This document shows positions 25,802-34,994 of a DNA stretch of 64,000 nt, one piece after another. Position 1 is the first letter of the stretch, and each line of letters opens with the position of its first letter. This DNA is from Psychrobacillus psychrotolerans (GTDB lineage Bacteria; Bacillota; Bacilli; Bacillales_A; Planococcaceae). The notes under the pieces are model-generated. The model ran no database searches. It was not told the origin of the DNA and worked only from the letters and a program-made list of their open reading frames with translations. Position numbers and translations under genes: made by a program. The stretch covers positions 124,001 through 188,000 of the forward strand of contig NZ_FOXU01000002.1 of the NCBI RefSeq assembly GCF_900115805.1, given 5' to 3'.

Positions 25802-25846
25802 TGTGTAATAGCATTCAACTAGGTTGAATGCTATTACACAAAAATA
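25796..25846. promoter_or_regulatory. 51-bp perfect palindrome before the HMG-CoA reductase gene
   Basis: Two 24-bp arms are perfectly complementary around a TAG spacer (25820-25822). The left arm begins TATTTTTGTGTAATAGC and ends CATTCAAC. The right arm ends against the ribosome site AAGGGG, 14 bp before the start codon. As DNA it is an ideal operator; as RNA it is a very stable hairpin next to the ribosome site. No U-run follows, so it is not an ordinary terminator. Confidence 0.8.
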
Positions 25847-25859
25847 AGGGGTGTATGTC

Positions 25860-27128
25860 ATGTCAAACACAAGAGTTCCAGGATTTTATCGTTTATCACC
25901 TAAAGAAAGATTTGATATTGTTACGGAAGGTCGCAATTTAACAGATGATCAGTTAAAGCATTTATCTGGGGAGAATCCACTTTCGATGGATTTAGCAGAC
26001 TCAATGATAGAAAACGTAATTGGACAAATAGGAATTCCACTTGGGATTGCAACCAACTTTAAAATTAATGGAAAAGATATGTTTATCCCAATGGCTACGG
26101 AAGAACCTTCTGTTGTAGCTGCTGCTAGTAATGCAGCAAAAGCAAGTTATGACCATGGTGGTTTTTTCACGTCAATGAGTGGAACAATCATGCGTGGTCA
26201 AATTCAGGTATTAAATGTAGCAGATCCTTATGCTGCAAAAGCCAAAATCTTTGAACATAAAGATGAAATTTTAGCTTATTGTAATGTCCAAGATCCAACA
26301 TTGGTTTCATTGGGTGGAGGGGCTAAGGATATAGAAGTTCATATTATTCCAACCAACTCTCAAATAATGTTAGTAATTCATCTAATTGTAGATACAAAAG
26401 ATGCAATGGGTGCAAATGCTGTTAACACAATGGCAGAAGCAGTCTCTCCAACTATTGAGACAATTACTGGTGGTAAGGTTGTATTAAAAATAATATCTAA
26501 TTTAGCAGACCTTAGACTTGTTCGCGCAAGAGCAATTTTTTCAACAGAGGCACTTGGTGGCAAAGAGGTTGTGGATAACATTGTAAGCGCTTTCGAATTT
26601 GCAGATTATGATCCTTATCGAGCAACTACACACAACAAAGGAATAATGAATGGAATTTCTGCTGTAGTCTTGGCAACTGGAAACGATACTCGTGCAGTAG
26701 AAGCTGGAGCACATGCCTATGCTTCTATATCTGGACAATATAAATCTTTAACAAAATGGGAAATAAATGCGGATGGCAACTTATCCGGTTCTATTGAGTT
26801 ACCAATGGCTGTTGGGATTGTTGGTGGTGCAACGAAAACACATCCGGTGGCACAAGCTGCCCTTAAAGTAATGGGAGCTAGCTCTGCTGAAGAACTTGCA
26901 GGTTGTATAGCAGCTGCAGGACTAGCACAGAATGCTGCAGCATTACGGGCCTTATCTGCTGAAGGTATTCAAAGAGGTCACATGTCTTTACATGCTAGAA
27001 ACTTAGCGGTAATGGCTGGCGCAAAAAAATCAGATATAGATAGAATCGTCGCACAAGCTGTCAAAGAGAAAGACCTTAGATATGACCGTATCTTAGAAAT
27101 AACGAAAGCAACTCAAAGAGGTGAATAG
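25860..27128 (+). CDS. mvaA: Hydroxymethylglutaryl-CoA reductase, class II (degradative type)
   Basis: A 422-residue class II HMG-CoA reductase. The catalytic set is complete: Glu in ATEEPSVVAAAS (residues 81-82), Lys260 in HNKGIMNGI, Asp276 in ATGNDTRAVEAG and His378 in MSLHARN. Class II enzymes of the Pseudomonas mevalonii type work with NAD in the catabolic direction, oxidising mevalonate to HMG-CoA. The start at 25860 follows AAGGGGTG. It is the first gene of an operon with a TctA-type permease and HMG-CoA lyase, which supports a catabolic role rather than isoprenoid synthesis. Confidence 0.92.
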   Translation: MSNTRVPGFYRLSPKERFDIVTEGRNLTDDQLKHLSGENPLSMDLADSMIENVIGQIGIPLGIATNFKINGKDMFIPMATEEPSVVAAASNAAKASYDHGGFFTSMSGTIMRGQIQVLNVADPYAAKAKIFEHKDEILAYCNVQDPTLVSLGGGAKDIEVHIIPTNSQIMLVIHLIVDTKDAMGANAVNTMAEAVSPTIETITGGKVVLKIISNLADLRLVRARAIFSTEALGGKEVVDNIVSAFEFADYDPYRATTHNKGIMNGISAVVLATGNDTRAVEAGAHAYASISGQYKSLTKWEINADGNLSGSIELPMAVGIVGGATKTHPVAQAALKVMGASSAEELAGCIAAAGLAQNAAALRALSAEGIQRGHMSLHARNLAVMAGAKKSDIDRIVAQAVKEKDLRYDRILEITKATQRGE

Positions 27129-27129
27129 G

Positions 27130-27576
27130 ATGGCAGATAACCATAAATCACCAACTACTGATTTGAATAAAAAAACAAAAACATATTTAGAAATACTTGG
27201 AGATACAATTCTACCAAATCAATTACTTTTTGCGGTTTTAATAAGCGTAGGCATTAGTTTAGGAGGTTACAATATTGGCCTTTGGTTACTCCCTTCTATC
27301 GCTAGTGAAAGTATGGTAGCTTCTTACTCATTGCTTATTGGGATTTTAGGTAGTGTTTTCTCTTTAGTACTTTGTTCCATTCTTTTTAAACCAAAAAGAA
27401 TATTAGTTGAAGAAGAAACTTCTTCTGAAAGTATGAAACAAGTTTTTGAAGATTTACAATTAGATCCTCTAGAAGAATTAGAACTAATCGAAAATGATCC
27501 AATCACTAAGAAAGAATTGGAAGAATTCGGAGTTTTAAATAGTTTTCTTGCACTTAGAGAGGAGCAGAAGAAATGA
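27130..27576 (+). CDS. Small membrane protein of the mevalonate operon
   Basis: A 148-residue protein with two membrane helices (about residues 31-51 and 66-89) and an acidic, helical C-terminal half (EELELIENDPITKKELEE). It starts one base after the mvaA stop, with AGAGG upstream. Its end overlaps the permease start by four bases (ATGA), so the two are tightly coupled. I do not recognise the family. Position suggests a small accessory subunit of the permease, as TctB is for TctA, but it is not visibly TctB-like. That role is inference. Confidence 0.75.
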   Translation: MADNHKSPTTDLNKKTKTYLEILGDTILPNQLLFAVLISVGISLGGYNIGLWLLPSIASESMVASYSLLIGILGSVFSLVLCSILFKPKRILVEEETSSESMKQVFEDLQLDPLEELELIENDPITKKELEEFGVLNSFLALREEQKK

Positions 27577-28928
27577 GTTTACTAATTACAGCTATTTTAT
27601 TTGCATTACTTGGTGCAATTGTCTTCTCTTTAATAGGATTGATATCTGGTACTGATGAGACAGCTATTATGGTCCCACTTACTTTGTTAGTAATCCTTCT
27701 TGGTGCACCTCCAGCTGCAGTTTTTTCATTTTTTATGGCAGCAGTTCTAGCAAAACATCTTACACATGCCGTACCAACTGCATTAATGGGTATACCCGGT
27801 GATACTACAGCTGTTCCATTAATAGATCATGCGAACACTTTAAGAAGAATGGGTATGCCACATATAGCACTTAGGAAAATGATTTCAGGTGGAATTATTG
27901 GTGCATTCATTGCTTTACCAACTGCTGTTCTATTAGGCCAGTTTTTGGGTCAATTCGCTGACTTCTTCAAGTCATCAACAGGAATAATTTTTACACTAGC
28001 TGCTATTCTAATCGCCTTTTTCTCTAAAGGTAAATGGGTAAGTATTTTAATGATTATTCCATTCGCTTTCTTTATTAAAAGTTTAGATTTAGTGAGTTTT
28101 AGCATACTCGATAAGCATTTATCTATCAGTTTCTTTTTAGGAATTGCTATAGGTCCAATTTTTTGTGATCTTTTATTCGCGACCTCCTCTAGCGCTAGAA
28201 AGACTATTGAAAGAGATAAAGCTAAAGAATATCATCTGGCTCCTGAAACAAAAACGTGGAAAGGATACTTTCCGAACCCTTTAAAAATTTTAACTGGAAG
28301 ACAACAAGTATTCACTTCCATTACAACTTTTATTTCTTCTCTTACTTTTGTTTTTAGTCCTGTAGGAATGACTTCCCTAATGGGTGAAATTGTCGGTTCC
28401 CGTACAAAAGGTGCCTATAAGAAGTCTACTACTAGTTTAGCAGTAATGAATGGGGTAACAGAGTCTACGTATATCGCAGAAGTAATCATCCCATTAATAG
28501 CTTTTGGGATTCCACTAAGTCCTGTTGCTCTTGGTCCAGGGTCACCATTATTTAATGCACCACCAGTATTCACTGTTGACCCTATAAATAATTTGCATAC
28601 CTACCTAACTTCATGGGAGTTTTTCCTTTACGGTGCAATTGGACTCATTATCGCTTCGTTAATCGCCTATCCTTTTTCTATGAACTATGCAAGAAAAGCT
28701 TCTGTACTAGTGATGAAGCTTGTAAGTCAAGAAGCTATTGTTGCTATGTTCATTGGACTTGCTTGTTTACTTGCCTTCCACGAAGCACAACTTGTTGGTA
28801 TTGTACTTACGTTCACAGTGGCAGCAGTTGGTGGTCTTCTAAATCGCATTCTTGGAATTGGCGCTGGTGTACAATTTATGATTTTCTATGCGTCAACTTG
28901 GATTATGATGACGCTCTTCGGAATATAA
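27573..28928 (+). CDS. TctA-family (DUF112) permease, probable mevalonate transporter
   Basis: A 451-residue membrane protein of the tripartite tricarboxylate transporter large-subunit family. The family loop appears as ALMGIPGDTTAVPLIDHANT (about residues 70-90), followed by LRRMGMPHIALRKMISGGII. A second conserved region is GVTESTYIAEVIIPL. About 12 membrane helices are predicted. Normal TctABC systems also have a periplasmic-type binding protein TctC; none is present here. Sitting between HMG-CoA reductase and HMG-CoA lyase, its likely cargo is mevalonate or a related C6 hydroxy acid. Function is inference from context. Confidence 0.85.
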   Translation: MSLLITAILFALLGAIVFSLIGLISGTDETAIMVPLTLLVILLGAPPAAVFSFFMAAVLAKHLTHAVPTALMGIPGDTTAVPLIDHANTLRRMGMPHIALRKMISGGIIGAFIALPTAVLLGQFLGQFADFFKSSTGIIFTLAAILIAFFSKGKWVSILMIIPFAFFIKSLDLVSFSILDKHLSISFFLGIAIGPIFCDLLFATSSSARKTIERDKAKEYHLAPETKTWKGYFPNPLKILTGRQQVFTSITTFISSLTFVFSPVGMTSLMGEIVGSRTKGAYKKSTTSLAVMNGVTESTYIAEVIIPLIAFGIPLSPVALGPGSPLFNAPPVFTVDPINNLHTYLTSWEFFLYGAIGLIIASLIAYPFSMNYARKASVLVMKLVSQEAIVAMFIGLACLLAFHEAQLVGIVLTFTVAAVGGLLNRILGIGAGVQFMIFYASTWIMMTLFGI

Positions 28929-28946
28929 GTAAAAGGAGTTTTTAAT

Positions 28947-29861
28947 ATGACAACACCCAGGTTTCCTAAAAGTGTAAGCATTAGAGAAGTAGGACCACGT
29001 GATGGATTACAAAATGAAAGCAAATTTATTCCAACAGATGAGAAAATACAATGGATAGATCACTTATCTAATTCAGGTTTAAATTATATAGAAGTAACTT
29101 CTTTTGTAAATCCTACTTGGATTCCTGCACTTTCGGATGCAGAGTATGTTGCAAAACATATTAAGAAAAATCCAGACGTCACTTATGCTGCCCTTGTTCC
29201 AAATACAAAAGGGTTATTCCGCGCCTTAGAGAGTGGTATTGATGAAGTCGCTGTTTTCATCTCTGCAAGTGAGACTCATAATAAGAAAAATATTAATAAA
29301 ACTATTTCAGAAACAGAGATTGTCTTATCGGAAGTTGTTAAAGAAAGTATTTCCAATAAGAAAACAATTCGAGGATATATTTCCACAGTTTTCGGTTGCC
29401 CTTATGAAGGAAATATAGAAACTGATCAGGTAATACGATTAGCAGATTCCCTATTTGAAATGGGTATAAATGAATTATCATTAGGTGACACAATTGGGAT
29501 TGCTAATCCCGTTCAAGTGAAGCAAGTTTTAGAGCAACTTCTTAAACGATACCCCGCAGATAGTATTGCAATGCATTTTCATAATACCCGAGGAACTGCT
29601 TTAGCAAATGCACTGGCTTCATTGGAAATGGGTATTTCTAAATTCGATAGCTCTCTGGGTGGTTTAGGTGGATGTCCTTATGCTCCAGGAGCATCAGGCA
29701 ACTTGGCAACTGATGACTTAAATTATATGCTCACAAATATGGGTATTGAAACAAATATAGATCAAAAAAAACTCAACGCAGCCGCACTGTATATACAAAG
29801 TAAACTTCAAAAACCTTTAGATAGCTATAGTGTGAAATACTATGAATCTCAACATAAATAA
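28947..29861 (+). CDS. mvaB: Hydroxymethylglutaryl-CoA lyase
   Basis: A 304-residue DRE-TIM metallolyase. REVGPRDGLQNE (residues 13-24) gives the catalytic arginine and metal-binding aspartate, MHFHNTRG the metal histidines (210 and 212), and GGLGGCPYAPGASGN the flexible-loop cysteine (243). It splits HMG-CoA into acetyl-CoA and acetoacetate, the last step of both leucine and mevalonate breakdown. Here it is the final gene of the operon with mvaA, so mevalonate is the likely source. The ATG follows AAAAGGAG. A strong terminator follows. Confidence 0.93.
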   Translation: MTTPRFPKSVSIREVGPRDGLQNESKFIPTDEKIQWIDHLSNSGLNYIEVTSFVNPTWIPALSDAEYVAKHIKKNPDVTYAALVPNTKGLFRALESGIDEVAVFISASETHNKKNINKTISETEIVLSEVVKESISNKKTIRGYISTVFGCPYEGNIETDQVIRLADSLFEMGINELSLGDTIGIANPVQVKQVLEQLLKRYPADSIAMHFHNTRGTALANALASLEMGISKFDSSLGGLGGCPYAPGASGNLATDDLNYMLTNMGIETNIDQKKLNAAALYIQSKLQKPLDSYSVKYYESQHK

Positions 29862-29889
29862 TGAAAAGAGAATAAATTGACTAATTTCT

Positions 29890-29928
29890 AGTACCAAGTA
29901 TCAAATGGCTGATACTTGGTACTTTTTT
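29890..29928 (+). terminator. Terminator of the mevalonate operon
   Basis: AGTACCAAGTATCA pairs perfectly over 14 bp with TGATACTTGGTACT, followed by six T residues. It lies about 30 bp after the mvaB stop. Confidence 0.93.
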
Positions 29929-30226
29929 CTTCCTTACTAATACCTGCTACACTCCCCTTAACTTTCATCATTTTTCTAGTTTATAGCAATTATATAATTA
30001 CCAAACACCTTAAATTTACACGCAACTTTGCAACGACATAAATTTTATTTTTCCAGTTCTTTATATTCAATAGTTATTAGTTATTTTTTATCAGAGAATA
30101 AATTACTCCAACTACTTCTTACCTGTTTTTAAGGAGATATTCTAATTTTTACAATTTTCCCTCAAACCTGTCATTTTCTTTTGCTATAATCTATCCGAAA
30201 TATAAATTTGTTTAGGAGTGGATAAA
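29929..30226. other. AT-rich intergenic stretch
   Basis: About 300 bases with no gene. The 3' end holds TTGCTATAATC, a likely -10 region, and AGGAG before the large secreted nuclease gene. Nothing else is recognisable. Confidence 0.5.
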
Positions 30227-33200
30227 ATGATAAAAAAGAGTCTTTGGAATCATGCTTGTAATAAGGTTGCCGTTTCCCTCATATTATTAGTTTCCATGTT
30301 TGTCCCATTTATAATTGCACCTAGTGTTCAAGCTGCAGAACCTATTAGCGTCTCAGAAGCAATTTCAAATAACACAGGGACCGCGACAGTTCAAGGATAT
30401 ATCGTGGGAACTGCTAATTCTGGAACTTCCTATGATCAGGAAGCTCCTTTTACAGTAGCTACAAATATTGGATTAGCAGATTCACCAAATGAAACAAATC
30501 CATCTAATATTTTACCGGTTCAATTACCGACTGGAGCACTTCGAACAGCACTGAATCTAAAAGATCATCCTGAAAACTTAAAAGCAGAAGTAACGGTAAC
30601 TGGATCATTAGAAGCTTACTTTTCTGTTCCAGGTCTAAAAAGTCCAACTGCTTACACGATAATCTCTGATGGAGAAACTCCACCTGAATCTCCAGAAGTA
30701 GAGGTGTTGGAAAATATTGCTGCAGCTCGAGTAATTACTAACCCGGACAAATTAGTTAAAATCACCGGAACTGTCACTACTGGGATGGGGTATTGGGGCG
30801 GCAATGCCTTCTATCTTCAAGACACGTCGGCAGGTATTTATGTATTTACCTCTTCGGCAGATGTAAATCCTGGTGATGTCATTGAGCTGGAAGGTAAAGT
30901 TAGTCCATACAGTGGAGAATTACAAATTCAACCTACTAAAATATCAAAAGTTTCCTCAAGCAATGAATTACCACTAGAACAAATGATTACACCAGCGGGA
31001 GTCAATGAAGAGACTCAAGGTGAACGAGTAAATTTGAATAATGTAATAATTAATAATTTGACTAAAATCAATGACTATGGAACATTCGAATTTACTGCAA
31101 CACACGAAAATGGAGAGTCTGTTGTTATTCGAAATGACAATAGAAATGGTCTTGACTACAATACGTTTGTTCAACGCTATAAAGCAGGCGATTTAGTTAA
31201 TGTTTCTGGTATCGCGTCTAAATTCAATACAACTTATCAAGTAAAAACACTCGGTTTAGACAGCTTTAACTTAGTGAATAAACCTGCAGTCTACACGGAT
31301 ATATTCCCTGGGACAATATCAGAAGGAACTGAAATTTCTTTATTTACTCCAATCGATGGTGCAGCCATCTATTACACACTAGATGGGTCAACACCTTCTA
31401 CTGAAAGCATGCTATATACTGGACCAATTACTTTATTAACGAATACGACGATTAAGGCCATAGCTGTTACCGATACAACATCAGAAGTATTTTCTTTTAC
31501 ATTTGATGTGTTAAAAACAAATAACCTATCAATTCGTGATATTCAGGGACTATCCCACTTCTCAAATTATGAAGGTGCAACAGTTCAAGAGATTACTGGT
31601 GTTGTAACTCATCTCTACAATTCAGCAAACTTTGTCATTCAAGATGTTAATGCCGATGATGACAATACTACATCAGAAGCATTAATCGTCAATAAGGCTT
31701 CTAATGGTTTAGCAGTTGGAGACTTAGTTACAGTAGCAGGATCCGTGGAGGAATGGTACTACGAGGGCTATTCAGATATGAAAGCAAATGATCTTCCTAT
31801 TACTAGAATTCGTGCAACTTCGGCTACCAAATCTGGAACAGCAGAATTACCCGAACCTTTAGTAATTGGTGAAGATATTTTTCCTCCAACCGAAATAATT
31901 GATAATGATAGTTTAACTACGTTCGATCCATTAGAAGATGGAATAGATTTTTGGGAATCCATTGAATTGATGCGTATAGCTGTACCAGATGCAAAAGTTA
32001 TTGGACCGCAAGAATATGGAGAAATACCTGTAATTGCAGGAAATTCTACGAACACACAGTTCAATGTATTAGGCGGAGTAAACATTTCTGCAAATGACTA
32101 TAATCCTGAGAGAATATTAGTATTAACAGGAAATGAAAAATATGATGCTAAATCAGGTGATTATTATACTGGGGACATTGTGGGAGTGATGGGCTTCGGC
32201 TTTGGTAATTTCAAGCTTTGGGCTGAGGAGTCTACTCTACCTCCAATTACTCGAGTTGAAAAACCAAATGTAGTGACAAATATCGAACCTAACGAAGATA
32301 AATTAACTGTTGCAGCATACAATGTTGAAAACTTTTCAACAAACACTGAAAACACCCCTGATGAAAAAGTAGCGAGAATTGCCAAGTCTTTTGTGGAGAA
32401 CATGAAATCACCTGATATTATCACTCTTGTAGAAGTTCAAGATAACGATGGCCCTACCGCATCTGGAAATACAGATGCCTCGGCAAGCTATCAAAGGTTA
32501 ATCACAGCAATTGTAGCTGCTGGTGGACCAGCTTACGCTTGGACCGATATAGCACCGGAGTACGACCAAGATGGTGGACAACCTGGTGGGAATATTCGTG
32601 TTGGTTACTTGTACAACCCTAATCGCGTATCCCTTTCCGAAGGAGTAAAAGGAGGTTCCACTGATAAAGTAGCATGGGACGAAGCTGGAAACCTCACTTT
32701 GAATCCTGGCAGAATTCTTGACTTACCACAAAAAAATACACGTAAGCCATTAGCTGCACAATTTGAGTTCCAAGGAGAGAAAGTAGTAGTAATTGGTGCT
32801 CATTTAAATTCTAAAGGTGGAGACCAGCCATTATACGGAAAAAACCAACCTCCATTCCTTGGCTCTGAGGCAGAAAGAATTGAGTTAGCTACGATGATTA
32901 ACCAATTTATCCAATCTGGTATAGAAAAGAATCCAGATTTAAATGTAATCGTTGCTGGAGATATGAATGATTTCGAATTCACCCCAACACTTGCTGCACT
33001 AAAAGGTGACATCTTAACAAATATGGTAGAAAAAGTACCTGTGGGTGAGCGTTTCTCCTATTTCTACCAAGGGAATAACCAAGTACTTGACCATGTTCTA
33101 GTTACAAATAATCTAGCAAATAAAACTGAAGTAGATATGATTCACATTAATGCTAACTATATGGACATTCATGGACGTGCTTCCGACCATGACCCAGTTC

Positions 33201-33946
33201 TTATTCAAGTGGATTTGAACGAGCCGGTTACTAAGACTCTTACAGCAAATAAAACAGCATTTGAATTAGAAAAAGGCAAAAAAGCTAATATTAAGCTAAC
33301 TGAAACAACTGAGGGCTCAAATACAACTGAGGATGTTACACAAAAAGCTAACTATAGCGGTTTTAATAGCAAAATTATTTCCGTAAACAAAGGTGAAATT
33401 ACCGCTAAGTCAAGTGGGACAACAATTATTACAGCAACGTATGGTGACAATTCAGTAACGATTAAAGTAACTGTCCATACGGCAAATAATGGAGAAACTA
33501 TTATTACTGAAGATAAAGTAGATACTTCAAAAAGTATTATTACGGTGGATGGCTCTGTGATGCATAATGCTGGAGATGTTAAAATCCGTTTTACAGAAGC
33601 AGCTTCAAGCAAGATTAACGCTACAAATAAAGACGTTGTTATTAATCTTATGAATGGGACATTCTCGATAACTGCAAAGAACTTTGATGTACTTGCAGCA
33701 AGTGGGCAATTTACTTTGCACTTGGATTACCATGTACCACCAGGGTTACTAAAGGAAAAAAATAATCATAAAGTTAAGGACGACTTGAAACTTAAAGATA
33801 TGAATTTCCTTGATAGCAGTAACCAAAAAATCACAAAAGGATTTACTGATTATTTTATCATCACTACTGAAGGGAAAAAAGGAACTAAGGAAGCCGCTTA
33901 CTACGACCAAAAGTCTAAAAAGTGGAAGTTCAAAAAGATTAAGTAG
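30227..33946 (+). CDS. Large secreted multidomain nuclease/phosphatase
   Basis: A 1239-residue exported protein. The signal peptide ends SVQA at residue 36. Next come two OB-fold-like regions (DUF6359/DUF5689 type, about 40-150 and 165-270) and a chitobiase-like domain with IYYTLDGSTPSTES (about 375-435). A further OB-like region covers 450-560. The endonuclease/exonuclease/phosphatase core (about 690-995) contains VAAYNVENFS, GAHLNSKGGDQ, VAGDMNDFEF, DHVLV and SDHDPVLI. A Big-type domain (about 1005-1085) precedes a lysine-rich end. It resembles YhcR-like extracellular nucleases. There is no LPXTG anchor. The start at 30227 follows AGGAG. Probably it degrades extracellular DNA or RNA for phosphate. 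Confidence 0.88.
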   Translation: MIKKSLWNHACNKVAVSLILLVSMFVPFIIAPSVQAAEPISVSEAISNNTGTATVQGYIVGTANSGTSYDQEAPFTVATNIGLADSPNETNPSNILPVQLPTGALRTALNLKDHPENLKAEVTVTGSLEAYFSVPGLKSPTAYTIISDGETPPESPEVEVLENIAAARVITNPDKLVKITGTVTTGMGYWGGNAFYLQDTSAGIYVFTSSADVNPGDVIELEGKVSPYSGELQIQPTKISKVSSSNELPLEQMITPAGVNEETQGERVNLNNVIINNLTKINDYGTFEFTATHENGESVVIRNDNRNGLDYNTFVQRYKAGDLVNVSGIASKFNTTYQVKTLGLDSFNLVNKPAVYTDIFPGTISEGTEISLFTPIDGAAIYYTLDGSTPSTESMLYTGPITLLTNTTIKAIAVTDTTSEVFSFTFDVLKTNNLSIRDIQGLSHFSNYEGATVQEITGVVTHLYNSANFVIQDVNADDDNTTSEALIVNKASNGLAVGDLVTVAGSVEEWYYEGYSDMKANDLPITRIRATSATKSGTAELPEPLVIGEDIFPPTEIIDNDSLTTFDPLEDGIDFWESIELMRIAVPDAKVIGPQEYGEIPVIAGNSTNTQFNVLGGVNISANDYNPERILVLTGNEKYDAKSGDYYTGDIVGVMGFGFGNFKLWAEESTLPPITRVEKPNVVTNIEPNEDKLTVAAYNVENFSTNTENTPDEKVARIAKSFVENMKSPDIITLVEVQDNDGPTASGNTDASASYQRLITAIVAAGGPAYAWTDIAPEYDQDGGQPGGNIRVGYLYNPNRVSLSEGVKGGSTDKVAWDEAGNLTLNPGRILDLPQKNTRKPLAAQFEFQGEKVVVIGAHLNSKGGDQPLYGKNQPPFLGSEAERIELATMINQFIQSGIEKNPDLNVIVAGDMNDFEFTPTLAALKGDILTNMVEKVPVGERFSYFYQGNNQVLDHVLVTNNLANKTEVDMIHINANYMDIHGRASDHDPVLIQVDLNEPVTKTLTANKTAFELEKGKKANIKLTETTEGSNTTEDVTQKANYSGFNSKIISVNKGEITAKSSGTTIITATYGDNSVTIKVTVHTANNGETIITEDKVDTSKSIITVDGSVMHNAGDVKIRFTEAASSKINATNKDVVINLMNGTFSITAKNFDVLAASGQFTLHLDYHVPPGLLKEKNNHKVKDDLKLKDMNFLDSSNQKITKGFTDYFIITTEGKKGTKEAAYYDQKSKKWKFKKIK

Positions 33947-33955
33947 ATATTAAAT

Positions 33956-33995
33956 AACGAGGGTCATAACAAACGTTATGACCCTCGTTTTCTTT
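33956..33995. terminator. Strong terminator after the secreted nuclease
   Basis: AACGAGGGTCATAAC pairs perfectly over 15 bp with GTTATGACCCTCGTT across AAAC, followed by TTTCTTTTT. It may also stop the convergent DUF1028 gene. Confidence 0.92.
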
Positions 33996-34046
33996 TTCAA
34001 ATTATATAAGGTTTGATAGTCTTTTTACACCACCATTTTTGTATTC

Positions 34047-34892
34047 CTACTTATTAATACGCATGAATTCTATAACTTTAGTATCGATATAACCTCTTTC
34101 TTGCACTCGTTCATCAAAATTTTCAATTAGGTGATAAGAATGAATAGCATCCAATAAGTCATCCATTTCCGTAAGATCCCTGTCTAAAAAACCATTTTCA
34201 TATAACATATTTTGAATCTCATTTGCTAACATTCCTTCAATAGCCACAATATCCTCTGGAACTGTTTCTGTAAAATATAGTTGATGTAGCTTTAAGAGCC
34301 TTGCTAATTCTTTCACGGGATCAGCATGATCATCCACTCGAAGATCGATATACCGGTCCGTGTAGCCTCCATAACTACCATTTTCTTTTACTATTAACAA
34401 AGCAGCAGACTGTTTACCTCTTTTATCTCCTCCTGCACTTTCTCCAGCTTGTAATGCAGCTAATAGGCGTTCCGCAAAAGCTCCCTCATGTTGGAGGAAA
34501 ACTGTCTTCATCGCCTGAACTGTATCTTCATTGACCAATATGTTCCCTTGAATTGCAAAGTGTGTTCCTGCAAATCCTCCTGCCCATTCAATACAATCTT
34601 CTCCAGTATATATGGCACTACGACCACTTGCATCCACTATACCAACTTGTCTAGCGCCTGACTTTTCATCATTCGCTACCAACTCTTTTAGAACTTCTTC
34701 CGGTGACATGCCATCTTGTAGCATGTCCAAGCCATCGATGCCATAATCTAAATTAGCCCAAGACTGGGTCGCAATTGCTCCTACACCCGCTTTTGCAAAT
34801 GGGACAACTGCTCCCACACACAAAAACTTGGAAGCAACGGCAACTCCTAATTCTTTTGTTTGCGGATCGAAGCCAACAATGGAAAATGTCAT
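34047..34892 (-). CDS. DUF1028 domain protein
   Basis: A 281-residue protein. FSIVGFDPQTKELGVAVASK at the start and GVGAIATQSWANLDYGIDGL are hallmarks of DUF1028, an Ntn-hydrolase-like fold. GFAGTHFAIQGNILVNEDTV also fits. The biochemical function is unassigned; members are often annotated as putative peptidoglycan-binding or secreted proteins, yet no signal peptide is visible here. I set the start at 34892 after AAAGGGG. It stands alone. Confidence 0.85.
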   Translation of the reverse strand: MTFSIVGFDPQTKELGVAVASKFLCVGAVVPFAKAGVGAIATQSWANLDYGIDGLDMLQDGMSPEEVLKELVANDEKSGARQVGIVDASGRSAIYTGEDCIEWAGGFAGTHFAIQGNILVNEDTVQAMKTVFLQHEGAFAERLLAALQAGESAGGDKRGKQSAALLIVKENGSYGGYTDRYIDLRVDDHADPVKELARLLKLHQLYFTETVPEDIVAIEGMLANEIQNMLYENGFLDRDLTEMDDLLDAIHSYHLIENFDERVQERGYIDTKVIEFMRINK

Positions 34893-34947
34893 TTGCATAC
34901 CCCTTTTCACTCAATCTATTTATATTTTAACTTTTTATTCTGACAAT

Positions 34948-34978
34948 TAAAAGAGATCCCATTATATGAATGAGATCT
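34948..34978 (-). terminator. Terminator of the MBL-hydrolase gene
   Basis: On the minus strand AGATCTCATT pairs with AATGGGATCT through one G-U pair, followed by CTTTTAATT. It lies 17 bp after the stop. Confidence 0.6.
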
Positions 34979-34994
34979 TCTATTTTCACTGTCA

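Noticed and set aside
28613-28945. A Cys/Trp-rich frame inside the TctA permease gene
   Set aside because: It lies entirely in another frame of a well-supported membrane protein and has no ribosome site; its composition is a by-product of the overlapping codons.
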